DNA of 64,000 nucleotides from Pontibacter sp. SGAir0037 (GTDB taxonomy: Bacteria > Bacteroidota > Bacteroidia > Cytophagales > Hymenobacteraceae). The notes under the pieces were generated by a model. That model saw only the letters and a program-made list of their open reading frames with translations. It was not told the origin of the DNA and ran no database searches. How positions within the stretch are numbered: the first letter of the stretch is position 1; each line of letters begins with the position of its first letter. The position numbers and the translations under genes are program-made. Location: positions 992,001 to 1,056,000 of the forward strand of contig NZ_CP028092.1 in the NCBI RefSeq assembly GCF_005491705.1. Reading direction: 5' to 3'. Shown one piece after another: positions 27,016 through 35,790 of the stretch.

Positions 27016-27891
27016 CTAATCTTTGTTGGCAGTTTTTGGTAAAACCGCATGCTGCATTAATTCTAGGGCCCGCACCTTTCCATCAGGTTGTGTATACTGC
27101 TCGCGTAGCTGCTTATATTGCTCCAGTACTTTCCCTGCCAGGTGATAAACAGCAGAGTCTGCTGCGGCAGGGGTATAATCCTTTGGGAGCGCATACACAA
27201 AATGACCATCTTTGCCGCTGTAAACCGGAATCTGGAAGAAGTTCCGCTTCACAAACTGCCCGTCTTTCTCCTGGCTCTGACTTGCCCCTACAAAGAAATT
27301 GACAGCATGCGGTGGATATCCGAACAAATGCCCATAACCCCGGAAACGGTCGTTCTTCTTCTCAAACTCTACCGTGTTGATGAGAACCTCGGGCGACACA
27401 CCCGGTACAAAGCCATACTGTCCGAAGAAAGACTGGTATTCGCGTATCATGCGGTCAACAGCTGATCGGCGGTACACATTGATCTGGATAGCGCGGTCGG
27501 TTTTAGAGTAGGCTTTAAAGGGCGACATGATAAATGCCACATCACCAAAATCCAGGGCATTGACCACGCGCTGAAAACGAGCTAGTTTTTCGAGTTGCTG
27601 CTGATGCTGCTGGAGGTTAAGTACAGTGGCAGTGCCATCGGGCAGGGAATCGGGTTTGGCTATAGGCAGGTATAAGGTGGTAATGCTGCTCATGGGCTTG
27701 AGGTCCGACAGCAAGGTATAGAGCGCCTCGTTGTCGAGACCCAGCAAAAGCAGGGAGTCTGCCAATGCCAGGTCTTGCGGAGACAGCCCGGTGTCTGCGC
27801 CTGTGGTACTTGGTAGCGTAGCAACCGGGCGATTTGGAGCACAGCCTGCCAACATCAGAAGAAAAGCAAGTATAGGGAATAGGTTTTTCAT
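27016..27891 (-). CDS. Lipoprotein of unknown function
   Basis: 291 residues with a lipoprotein signal (LMLAGC, lipidated Cys 17), a low-complexity linker, then a mixed alpha/beta domain with no family I recognise. Blocks worth searching are RFQRVVNALDFGDVAFIMSP and YGHLFGYPPHAVNFF. It is the last gene of the run starting with the small protein at 35306 and follows the barrel gene after 30 bases, so it is probably an envelope partner of the receptor system. Confidence 0.65.
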   Translation of the reverse strand: MKNLFPILAFLLMLAGCAPNRPVATLPSTTGADTGLSPQDLALADSLLLLGLDNEALYTLLSDLKPMSSITTLYLPIAKPDSLPDGTATVLNLQQHQQQLEKLARFQRVVNALDFGDVAFIMSPFKAYSKTDRAIQINVYRRSAVDRMIREYQSFFGQYGFVPGVSPEVLINTVEFEKKNDRFRGYGHLFGYPPHAVNFFVGASQSQEKDGQFVKRNFFQIPVYSGKDGHFVYALPKDYTPAAADSAVYHLAGKVLEQYKQLREQYTQPDGKVRALELMQHAVLPKTANKD

Positions 27892-27921
27892 TAAATTGTC
27901 TTTTAAAAGAAGGTCTTAAGA

Positions 27922-29397
27922 TTAATAGTAAAAACTGATAGAGGAATTCCATCGGGAGCGCGAACCCTGAATGCTGCCTGGTTGTAAGTGCTGCATGCCC
28001 AGGCTTAGCCGAACACGCTGTTCTGTCTTAACCGGCACATCCAAATAAGTTAGAAGCCCGCTTTGCCAATAGCTGGCTGAGAGCACACGGTAATCAGGGG
28101 CGGTGATCTGGCGTACGATGATGTTATTGCGGAAAGCCTCAAATGTAGCTGCCGGTACATGGTTATAGCCTGCTTCCGGTTGCAAGGTTAGTGTTGCATA
28201 CCTGAACAGCTGAAACCGGACATGACCTTTTAGGGTGGCGCTGGCACTCGTGATATCATAACTAACGCGTGCTGTGCGGTCCTCCACAAGAAGTTGCGCG
28301 ATTTGAGGCTGAAGACTTAGCCCCCAGACAGGTGTAGCATTCATGATCTCTCCGTGAGCTATACCTAATACTGCGCTTATTATCTGGCTGCTATGCAGGG
28401 CATTGGCCGTAAAGAAGACCGGATCTATGCCTTGTCCGTTGGTATAGGTATAGCGCAGGTTGGCAAAGAGCAGGTGCCGCTCCCCTTGCAGGCTGAAGTC
28501 GGCATTGGCCTCGGCAGCCAGTTCTTTAAAAGTACCGGCTGGTAAGGGCTGCATAGCCTTTTCCTGTACCTCTTCGCGGCGCTGTTGTACCTGGGCATTC
28601 AGCTGCAACCGTTTTGCCTGCCAGTGCGCTTCGTACTGTATACCTGTCGCTTGCCTACTCCCGTTCGTTTGGCGCTCTGCATTTACCAATGGGGTGCGCG
28701 TAAAAGTGCCGGCCCCCCGAATACGATAAACCAGCGCATTCTCCCTCGAGTAAAACCCCATTTCCTGTTCTTCGAAGGTATAGCGCACCTCTGCGAAAGC
28801 GCCCAGCAACTTTCCTTCGGACAACCGGTAGGTTAACCCTGGGCGTAGCGCCAGATCGCGGGAACGAAAGAAGGGCTTTGGCTCGAGTGCACGCGCCCCT
28901 TGGCCGATGCGGTAGTGTATGCCTATACCTGCTTTTAGCCTACCAAAAAGGGACGGGCTGCTTACCTGCAGGTTTGTTTCCAGAAAGTCCTTGGCCCAGT
29001 CGCCGCTCAGGCTATCGGCCCAGGTAAAGGGGTTGCCGCTAAGCGGGTTATCAGTGCCTGCCCAGCCTAACTCCTGTTGCCAGCGTTTGCCATAGCTGAA
29101 GTCACCGTAATAGCTCCAGCCGCCCAAGTGGCGCAGGCCTTCAGCATACAGCCCAGCCTGCAGGTCTGTGGCCGCTTCCTGCACGCGTCTGAACCTGCCC
29201 TGGCTGCCATTGGCAAATGCGGTGGCTACTCCATATTCGGGCAGGGTGGCTCCAGACAGAGCAGCGGGATTCTGTGATCTTACCCAAAGCGAAACAGGCT
29301 GCAGCGGTAAGCGGTAAAGCAAACTGTCGAGCCTGCTCTGCGCCTTTGTTGGCAGGCAGAGCAGCAGCAGGATAATCAGGCTATAAAATTTATTCAT
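27922..29397 (-). CDS. Outer-membrane beta-barrel, DUF6850-like
   Basis: 491 residues with a signal peptide (1-19) and a mature sequence of alternating amphipathic strands (YTFEEQEMGFYSR, LQLNAQVQQRREE), ending in ...WNSSISFYY with an aromatic last residue, as outer-membrane barrels do. Order and neighbours (receptor, DUF4876 lipoprotein, barrel) match gene sets I recall from Bacteroidota, where this protein is annotated DUF6850; the family name is from memory. Ligand unknown. Confidence 0.65.
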   Translation of the reverse strand: MNKFYSLIILLLLCLPTKAQSRLDSLLYRLPLQPVSLWVRSQNPAALSGATLPEYGVATAFANGSQGRFRRVQEAATDLQAGLYAEGLRHLGGWSYYGDFSYGKRWQQELGWAGTDNPLSGNPFTWADSLSGDWAKDFLETNLQVSSPSLFGRLKAGIGIHYRIGQGARALEPKPFFRSRDLALRPGLTYRLSEGKLLGAFAEVRYTFEEQEMGFYSRENALVYRIRGAGTFTRTPLVNAERQTNGSRQATGIQYEAHWQAKRLQLNAQVQQRREEVQEKAMQPLPAGTFKELAAEANADFSLQGERHLLFANLRYTYTNGQGIDPVFFTANALHSSQIISAVLGIAHGEIMNATPVWGLSLQPQIAQLLVEDRTARVSYDITSASATLKGHVRFQLFRYATLTLQPEAGYNHVPAATFEAFRNNIIVRQITAPDYRVLSASYWQSGLLTYLDVPVKTEQRVRLSLGMQHLQPGSIQGSRSRWNSSISFYY

Positions 29398-29412
29398 AGT
29401 AAAAACAATAAG

Positions 29413-29446
29413 GAGCAGGCATGCTCCAAAGTTGGCAAGCCTGCTC
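29413..29446 (-). terminator. Possible attenuator hairpin inside operon
   Basis: GAGCAGGC (29413-29420) pairs with GCCTGCTC (29439-29446) in the 67-base gap between two operon genes. T-rich sequence flanks it on both sides, so it could reduce downstream expression or protect an mRNA end. Confidence 0.45.
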
Positions 29447-29464
29447 TTTTAGATCAGAAACTGC

Positions 29465-30676
29465 TTAATTGAAACCTTTCGGAGTTGGCTTTGCCAGCTT
29501 CTCAAAATCGTTGGCGGTGTTGTTGGTGTTTTGCAGCACGCGGCGGCCATTTACCGTGTTGCTCGTTTTGCGGCGGAAGTTTTCCATGGTATAGGTGTCG
29601 GAGGCGTATACAAAGCCTGCGTCCAGGGCAGTCGGAATGCGCTTAAAGTTGCCGCTCTCCGCATTCTGGAGTCCTTCAAAGGCATCGAGTATCAGGCTGT
29701 TGGGGATTTTAATCCGCTCTGAAGTCGAAGAGCCAGGTATAGCCACCTTCTCCAGCGAATTGAAGTCTTCTATTTTGAAGATTACCAGCGCAGGACCAAA
29801 AACCGGTACATTCCAGTCGAAGCCGCCTGTAAAGTAGAGCCTCTCCAGATTCGGAACATTTGGTGCGTCTGCGTCTCTGCCGTCCGGACGTTCGTTGTAG
29901 GTTTCCCACTCAGCATTCGAAAGGTCTACTGGGCTTGTTGCGTTAGCTTCTTTGTGGTTGATGCCGTCTTGCGCAATGATGATGCTTTGGCCTGGTTGTA
30001 ACGGACGCTGCGTGCCGGTGCCAGGTATGCGCCAAACAGAGCTTGCATATACGTGGTTTCTATCGCTTTTAAATGGAGTAGGCTCGGAATTGGTGTTTAT
30101 CTGGCCGGACACGCCATAGATATCGGCAATGCACAGGTTATCGAGGTAAATTACTTCGTCTGAATTGTTGTAAATTTCTACAAACTGGTCAGAGAAATAC
30201 GTGCCGCCGCTCGGGGTTCTGGAGCCGGTATAGTATACTTCTTTAAATACCAGTGCGCTGATAATCGAACTACCCAATTGCAGCTCCACTTCTGAAATCG
30301 GGTTTTGTGGCACCACCATCACACCCGTCTGGCTGGCGTTCAACTCAGTTTTCTGACGCGCACCAGTCAAGGTATAGGCCTCCTCCGGTGAAAGTGAGCG
30401 CGTGGCAGCTACGGTATAAGTACCAGGAATTACATCGGTAAAAATAGCTACACCATTCTGAGTGGCGTCTCCGATGGTGATTGTTTTTACTTCCCCATTG
30501 TCGCTACCTGTAAGCGTAACCTTGGTGTTGGTGGCAACGGACTGGCTGTAGTTGTCAGGGTTGGTAACGCTTACCTGCACCGTTACGGTAGGTATAGCAT
30601 CATCTTTTTTCTCGCAAGACCAAAAGGCTACGACTGCGAGCAACAGCATAAGAATGGAGGCTGCTTTTTTCATCAT
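29465..30676 (-). CDS. DUF4876-like lipoprotein
   Basis: 403 residues with a lipoprotein signal (FWSC, Cys 20). An N-terminal immunoglobulin-like beta domain (about 30-110, VTLTGSDNGEVKTITIGDATQ) resembles a carboxypeptidase-like fold, then comes the longer DUF4876 part with FVEIYNNSDEVIYLDNLCIADIYG, a lamin-tail-like motif. It follows the receptor gene by 49 bases. It is likely a surface lipoprotein acting with the receptor. Assignment to DUF4876 is by recalled features. Confidence 0.7.
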   Translation of the reverse strand: MMKKAASILMLLLAVVAFWSCEKKDDAIPTVTVQVSVTNPDNYSQSVATNTKVTLTGSDNGEVKTITIGDATQNGVAIFTDVIPGTYTVAATRSLSPEEAYTLTGARQKTELNASQTGVMVVPQNPISEVELQLGSSIISALVFKEVYYTGSRTPSGGTYFSDQFVEIYNNSDEVIYLDNLCIADIYGVSGQINTNSEPTPFKSDRNHVYASSVWRIPGTGTQRPLQPGQSIIIAQDGINHKEANATSPVDLSNAEWETYNERPDGRDADAPNVPNLERLYFTGGFDWNVPVFGPALVIFKIEDFNSLEKVAIPGSSTSERIKIPNSLILDAFEGLQNAESGNFKRIPTALDAGFVYASDTYTMENFRRKTSNTVNGRRVLQNTNNTANDFEKLAKPTPKGFN

Positions 30677-30725
30677 GGTAATTGGGTTTTAAATTGAATT
30701 GTGTATTAGAAAAGTATTGAATGAT

Positions 30726-33437
30726 TTACAGTGTAATGTGCAACTCAGAGCCAAAAAACAGCACCGGGTTGCGCTGGCTGAACGTGTTTGTGCGTGGGCT
30801 TTGGTAATAAGGGCGGTGTGCCACAAAATTGTTGGCATAGAAAGAGAAGCCGTAGCCTTTTCCCCATTCCTTGGTTAGCCGCACATTGAAGAGCCAAAGT
30901 GGAGGCTGCTTTTCCCAGGTGCTGTAGGTGATGCCTATACCGCGCCGCAGGTTTGTGTACTCGTCTTGCATGGCCTCCTCCGGACTTAGCTTCACCACTT
31001 CTCCGCCTGGCTTGATGTAGGCCACCGGGTAGGGGCTCAGATCGTTCGACTTGTTGCGGTCTATCCAGATGGTTTGCGCCAGTGCCGAGAATACAAAGCG
31101 CAACTCAGGTATGCGGTGTATCAGGCGCACACTGGTGTTCAGGCGCTCCGACACCACATCACGGCCTGTCCGGTAAACTGGCACCCGCTCCGGGTTTTGG
31201 TTAGAAGCGCTGAGTACACGGTTAAAATCCGGGAATTCGCCACTGTCGAAACTGTTGGTGCGCAACCAGGCCCCGTTGATGTTGAAGGAGGTGCGGATAG
31301 CCCGAATCTCGGGTATGTTCAGGCTATACTCTATACCTGTATTGTTTGAATTTCCGGTGTTTGCAGAGGTATCGTAGGCCCCAAAAGCTTCCTGCTTGCG
31401 ATTCGGGTCCACGGCCAGCACAGGAGGCTGCCCCTCCGGTGTTTCAACGGCATACAGCACGGGCATGATAAAGCCCAGTAGTTCACGGCGCATCCCATAG
31501 CCGTTCCGTAGTTTCTCGCTAAAAAAGGTTACAGTGCCGGACCAGTCGCCGCGCCGGAAATCCAAGCCCACTTCATTTTTGGCAGAGGTGGCAGAGGTAA
31601 AATGCCTCGTCTGTGGCTCTATTACATAAGTAGTCATCACCACCAACCGCTCCGCAGGGTTGCGGGCATAGTAGTTGAAGTTTACGAAGTCGAAGTAACG
31701 GTTGCCCGGATACAGGAATTGCAGGGGCGGCGCTTTGGAGGTAAGGCCATGCCCGGCGCGCAGCCAGATAGCAGGCAGTATTTCCAGCGAGGCATTCAGG
31801 CGTGGGGCCAGCACCCTGCCATAGTGCACGATGTTGTCGTGGCGCAGACCTATTTGCAGCAAATAATTTTTGTTTAGCATGGAGCCGGATATCTGGTCTT
31901 CCAGATAAAATGCCAGTTGGTGAAGTGGCGGAACCTCCCGGTACGAACGAGGCCTGTCACCGGCGCTGTAGTTCTGGCGCGGTGGTCGGGTCGGATCAAA
32001 CTGGCGGCCATCCCCGAAGTTGGCGTCGGTGCGCCACTCGCTGCCCAGGCTCAGGCGGTGGCGTGTGCCCAGCAGCTCACGCACGGCATTCAGTTCCAGC
32101 CGGCCATAAAGGTTCAGTGGCTTGCCCGACACACTGGTTGTGTTCAGGTATTCACTCTCACCGTAGCGGGCCACCTTTGTAGTATTGTGCATGGCGTCTG
32201 TTACCGGAAAAATATCCCGTGTTACCAGGTCCTGGAAATAGCTGTCTTGTTGGCTGTAGGAGCCCGATAAGGTATACTGCACCTGCTGAAGCCAGCCAGT
32301 ACCCACCTGCCACCTGCCGTTGGAGCTGAGTAGCAGGCCGCGGTCGTTGGCATAGTGCCTGGTCTGGTAGCGGAGGTCGTTGGGGTCTTGTTTTTGCTGG
32401 TCGAGGGTGCCGTAGAGCATGAGTTTGGTGGTGGTGCTGAGCTGGCGCTCCGGCAACCAGAAGCGTGTCCATTTCAAGTCGGTGCTCAGGCGCTGGTAGC
32501 GCTCGGTGGGGTTGCGGACCTCGTCCTGCGCCGTGGTCAGGTCAGCCTCTATGTTCAGGATGTCACGGTCACCCAGCTTAAAGCCGGCTCCGAATGCTGT
32601 CTGTATCATTTGCGGATTAAAGCGGCCACGGAGCTGCGGGCGAAAAGCCCCCGCGCGGGTATTGACCAACACGGCTCCCGAAGTCAGGTCACCGTGGCGG
32701 GCAGAAGGTATTCCCCGGATCACCTCCACTGACTCGATATTTTCAGCCGGAATCTGGCGCAGGTCCATACCGCGACCGGCCACCGAGGAGAAAGGGGGCA
32801 GGGCAGTGGGGCCTGAGTTTAGGATGGTGACATTGCTCTGCAGGTTCGCATTGTTGGATAGGGGTACATTGTCGAGCACAATGGCCGTGCCGAGCGCGTT
32901 CATGCGGGCTGCCTCCGGATCGGAAGTGGGAGCCTGGCGCAGTAGCGCCTGCTGGGCCACACTCAGGTTTGGGTTTGTTGCCAGCTGGCCGGGTAGTAAT
33001 TGCAGCACATCAGCCAGGTTGGTTGGCTGTACGTGTTCAATGGCTTTGCGCTCGATCATGGAAGTCGAACCGACTTTCGCCTCCGTCGCCGTGATCTGCA
33101 CTTCTTTAAGTGCAAGCGAGTTAACCTCCAACTGTACAGTTACCTGCGTCTCGGGTTGGCTGAACTGCAGCGTGTGCAGTTTGGTGGCATAGCCGATTCG
33201 CTTGGCCTGCAGCACTGCCTCCCCATAAGGCACCCCTTCAAATCGAAACTGGCCATCGGTATTGCTGATGGCCCAGCGATCGGTGCCCTGCAGTTGCAGC
33301 ATCACATCAGCCAATGGCTCCTGGGTATCGGCACTGAGTACGATACCCGTAATAGCTCCACGCGTTTGAGCAACAGTTGTGTGGCAAAGCAGTAACAGGA
33401 GGGGCAATAAAGCTAAAAAAGGGTATTTATTTCGCAT
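30726..33437 (-). CDS. TonB-dependent receptor (operon with MATE, DUF4876)
   Basis: A 903-residue receptor: signal peptide (1-23), carboxypeptidase-regulatory-like domain (26-110, GAITGIVLSADTQEPLADVMLQL), plug (about 130-260, with IESVEVIRGIPSARHGDLTSGAVLVNTR) and barrel to the end. It begins 18 bases after the MATE stop codon and is followed by DUF4876, so exporter and receptor share one transcript. That pairing would suit export and re-uptake of a metallophore, but no biosynthetic gene is present in the window. Confidence 0.9.
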   Translation of the reverse strand: MRNKYPFLALLPLLLLLCHTTVAQTRGAITGIVLSADTQEPLADVMLQLQGTDRWAISNTDGQFRFEGVPYGEAVLQAKRIGYATKLHTLQFSQPETQVTVQLEVNSLALKEVQITATEAKVGSTSMIERKAIEHVQPTNLADVLQLLPGQLATNPNLSVAQQALLRQAPTSDPEAARMNALGTAIVLDNVPLSNNANLQSNVTILNSGPTALPPFSSVAGRGMDLRQIPAENIESVEVIRGIPSARHGDLTSGAVLVNTRAGAFRPQLRGRFNPQMIQTAFGAGFKLGDRDILNIEADLTTAQDEVRNPTERYQRLSTDLKWTRFWLPERQLSTTTKLMLYGTLDQQKQDPNDLRYQTRHYANDRGLLLSSNGRWQVGTGWLQQVQYTLSGSYSQQDSYFQDLVTRDIFPVTDAMHNTTKVARYGESEYLNTTSVSGKPLNLYGRLELNAVRELLGTRHRLSLGSEWRTDANFGDGRQFDPTRPPRQNYSAGDRPRSYREVPPLHQLAFYLEDQISGSMLNKNYLLQIGLRHDNIVHYGRVLAPRLNASLEILPAIWLRAGHGLTSKAPPLQFLYPGNRYFDFVNFNYYARNPAERLVVMTTYVIEPQTRHFTSATSAKNEVGLDFRRGDWSGTVTFFSEKLRNGYGMRRELLGFIMPVLYAVETPEGQPPVLAVDPNRKQEAFGAYDTSANTGNSNNTGIEYSLNIPEIRAIRTSFNINGAWLRTNSFDSGEFPDFNRVLSASNQNPERVPVYRTGRDVVSERLNTSVRLIHRIPELRFVFSALAQTIWIDRNKSNDLSPYPVAYIKPGGEVVKLSPEEAMQDEYTNLRRGIGITYSTWEKQPPLWLFNVRLTKEWGKGYGFSFYANNFVAHRPYYQSPRTNTFSQRNPVLFFGSELHITL

Positions 33438-33455
33438 ATAGATTAAGCATATAGA

Positions 33456-34814
33456 TTAATAAGAACTTAAAGAAGCGGGTATAGCTAAATGATCAGGTTT
33501 TCTGTACCTGCTCCTGAAACCCCAACTCAGCAAGCCTGCACGCAGCAGCATCCAGACGAAGTAGGCGATCCATATACCAGCCAGTTTCAGGTGTAGGGCA
33601 TCGAGGGTATAGAGGACAGGGACAAATCCCATCATAATGGTGATGAAAAGAGAATTACGCAGAAAAGTAGTGTCGCCTGCGCCTTCCAGTGCACCATCCA
33701 AAATAAAGGCAATTGCATGCAGTGGCTGGCAGAGGATGATGACCCAAAAGGAGTTTTCGAATAGCGTTATCACCTCCGGGTCCTGGGTAAAGAAGCTGCT
33801 CATGCGCCAGTAGAGAAGCAGGTATAAAACAGCCAACATCAGGGATATTCCCATACCAGACTGCAGGGTGAGCAGCATCGTATCATACAATCTCCTGAAT
33901 TGCTTTTTCCCTTTTAAGTTGCCTGAAAGTGCAGCCGCAGCGGAGGCGTAACCATCCAGCAGAAAAGAGGAGAACAGCCACAGGTTCATACCTATAGTAT
34001 AAGCGGCGAGGCTGGAGGTGCCATAATGAGTGGCAAACCTGCTTCCCAAAACATAAGCTATATTCAGAGAAATTGTGCGCAACATCAGGTTGAAACTCAG
34101 CAGGTGTAATTGGCGCAACTGTGAGTGCGGGTGCCATAAGCAGCAAATAGAAATTTTAGTTTGCCGGAGCAGGCATGCAAATGCGAGCATGAAAACTAGC
34201 AACTGGGCTCCAACGGTAGCAAAGGCAGCTCCTTCTGTTCCCAGTGCAGGTATAGCGCCCGGTATACCTAATATCAGTAACCAGTCGAGCAGGACGTTCA
34301 GTAAAGCACCTGCCAGGCTAATGACCATGGCCCAGGAGGTATTTTGCATGCCTCGGAATATGCCATACAGTGTAAGGGTGCCAAGGGAGAGGGGAAGTGC
34401 CCAGGCTCTGATACGGAAGTATTGTGCTGCTTCCTGCAACAGTTGACCCTCAGCTCCATAAAGCCTGAAAATTTCCTGAGAGAACTGCATAGTGATAACG
34501 CTGACTATCAGTCCGATCAGCAAAGCCAGTAGCACAGCCTGCAGCATAAACTGGCGCAATTTGCTAATGGGCTCATGTCCGGCCTGTTGTGCTACAATAG
34601 AAGATACAGCCCCACGCAAAGCGGAGAGCGCCCAGAGTAGGAGCATGTAAAATGAGGCTGCAATGCCAACTGCAGCCACTTCTACTGAACCTAAATGGCC
34701 TACAATAGCAGTATCAGTCAGCGCCAGAACAGGTTCTGTAATGCTGGTGGCCATAGCGGGCAATGCCAGAGCATGTATTTGGCGTAAGATCTTCTTCGCC
34801 TTCCTGGAAAGCAT
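33456..34814 (-). CDS. MATE-family exporter (DinF-like)
   Basis: 452 residues from MLSRKAKKILRQ (34814); the 13 codons upstream look non-coding. It has twelve hydrophobic segments and the MATE hallmarks near the start of each half (ALPAMATSITEPVLALTDTAIVGHLG, and LDGALEGAGDTTFLRNS in the second half), closest to the DinF branch. MATE proteins expel organic cations or drugs by sodium or proton antiport. Placement between the small metal-type protein and a receptor suggests a specific exported compound. Confidence 0.9.
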   Translation of the reverse strand: MLSRKAKKILRQIHALALPAMATSITEPVLALTDTAIVGHLGSVEVAAVGIAASFYMLLLWALSALRGAVSSIVAQQAGHEPISKLRQFMLQAVLLALLIGLIVSVITMQFSQEIFRLYGAEGQLLQEAAQYFRIRAWALPLSLGTLTLYGIFRGMQNTSWAMVISLAGALLNVLLDWLLILGIPGAIPALGTEGAAFATVGAQLLVFMLAFACLLRQTKISICCLWHPHSQLRQLHLLSFNLMLRTISLNIAYVLGSRFATHYGTSSLAAYTIGMNLWLFSSFLLDGYASAAAALSGNLKGKKQFRRLYDTMLLTLQSGMGISLMLAVLYLLLYWRMSSFFTQDPEVITLFENSFWVIILCQPLHAIAFILDGALEGAGDTTFLRNSLFITIMMGFVPVLYTLDALHLKLAGIWIAYFVWMLLRAGLLSWGFRSRYRKPDHLAIPASLSSY

Positions 34815-34949
34815 AAATTGTAAAGATTTGCTGTAAACCGGAAATAGGCACAAGCAGGCACATGTATCTGGTAAACAGGAACAGAAAGATTTTAAAGGAA
34901 ACTATGAGCTGCTGCTGAACAAGGCAGCAGGTAATCAGGAGGTGTTGTG

Positions 34950-35306
34950 TTATAAGAACTGTGGTGGAGGGGAAGTAAAAGAAAGAACACCATCTGGCAG
35001 GCAGCATGCTGAGTTAACAGATGTATGCTCCAGATCAGCTATGGTTCCGGAGAAAGTAATCATGAAGTTTTCAGGAACGGTATAAATGCCTGTATCACTC
35101 GTGAAGAAATGCGCAGCAAGTGGTGTATTGGCTGCAGCAGCATTTAGTCGGCAAAGTACCTCATCGGCATTTTCCATAGCACACTTGCCTGGGAAATTGC
35201 CTGTATGGCTGAACTGATGCAGAATGGGAAGCATCAACTGCAGCAACAGGAAGAGCTGCAGCATAACCAGTGACAGACGTACGCGATATGAGCCTTTTTT
35301 CTTCAA
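34950..35306 (-). CDS. Small secreted protein ending in TSPPPQFL
   Basis: 118 residues with a basic start (KKK at 2-4), a hydrophobic segment (11-29), H30 and H34, Cys 42 and 52, a C-C pair at 101-102 and the ending S-P-P-P-Q-F-L. Its layout and position match the small proteins at 2409 and 21333. It is the first gene of the probable operon running to 27016, behind its own operator. The gap to the MATE gene is 135 bases. Confidence 0.62.
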   Translation of the reverse strand: MKKKGSYRVRLSLVMLQLFLLLQLMLPILHQFSHTGNFPGKCAMENADEVLCRLNAAAANTPLAAHFFTSDTGIYTVPENFMITFSGTIADLEHTSVNSACCLPDGVLSFTSPPPQFL

Positions 35307-35322
35307 CCGTTATTTGTCAATG

Positions 35323-35352
35323 CAAATATTTGTAAATGCATTATAGTTGCAA
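35323..35352 (-). promoter_or_regulatory. Promoter with TGCA-N7-TGCA operator (six-gene operon)
   Basis: Operator TGCATTATAGTTGCA at 35337-35351. On the minus strand TTG (35352-35350), 19 bases, then AATATTTG (35330-35323), 7 of 8 to TAnnTTTG. It would drive the small protein, MATE, receptor, DUF4876, barrel and lipoprotein genes. Confidence 0.6.
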
Positions 35353-35703
35353 ATATAGAGAGATAATCTGTTTGTGCAATAAAGTTATATATTTAAATTA
35401 TGACCGTGACTTTTTCACTTAATAGGAGTGCAGCAATCTAACTTTGCCTCTAAAAACCTTTGTTACTGGAGTTTATTTTATGAGCTTTCGGCTTATTCTC
35501 TTGGGCAGATTCGGATGCAGCCAGAAATAACTCAATAGGGGGAGAGAATTTCTCTTGTTTCATGTGAGATTGCTGATTAAAGGAGGAGGCGCTTCTAATA
35601 AGTAGTTACTTTGATACCGCAGGTTTATCTGTTGTGTTGAATATGTTTAATTTTCTATTAAAGATCATATTAAACATACGGGTTGTATGGTGACTTTTGA
35701 ACG
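35353..35703. other. Intergenic region, no gene seen
   Basis: About 350 AT-rich bases between the six-gene operon and the secreted protein gene. No operator copy or gene was noticed. Confidence 0.4.
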
Positions 35704-35737
35704 AAAAAAACACTAGCCACTTTTACAGTAGCTGGTG
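35704..35737 (-). terminator. Rho-independent terminator
   Basis: On the minus strand CACCAGC pairs with GCTAGTG (one mismatch) and is followed by seven T. It ends the gene at 35791. Confidence 0.65.
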
Positions 35738-35790
35738 CCTGTAATTGTACTCTATTCTTGCACAACAGCTCTTGCTGCCAGATAGGGAGG

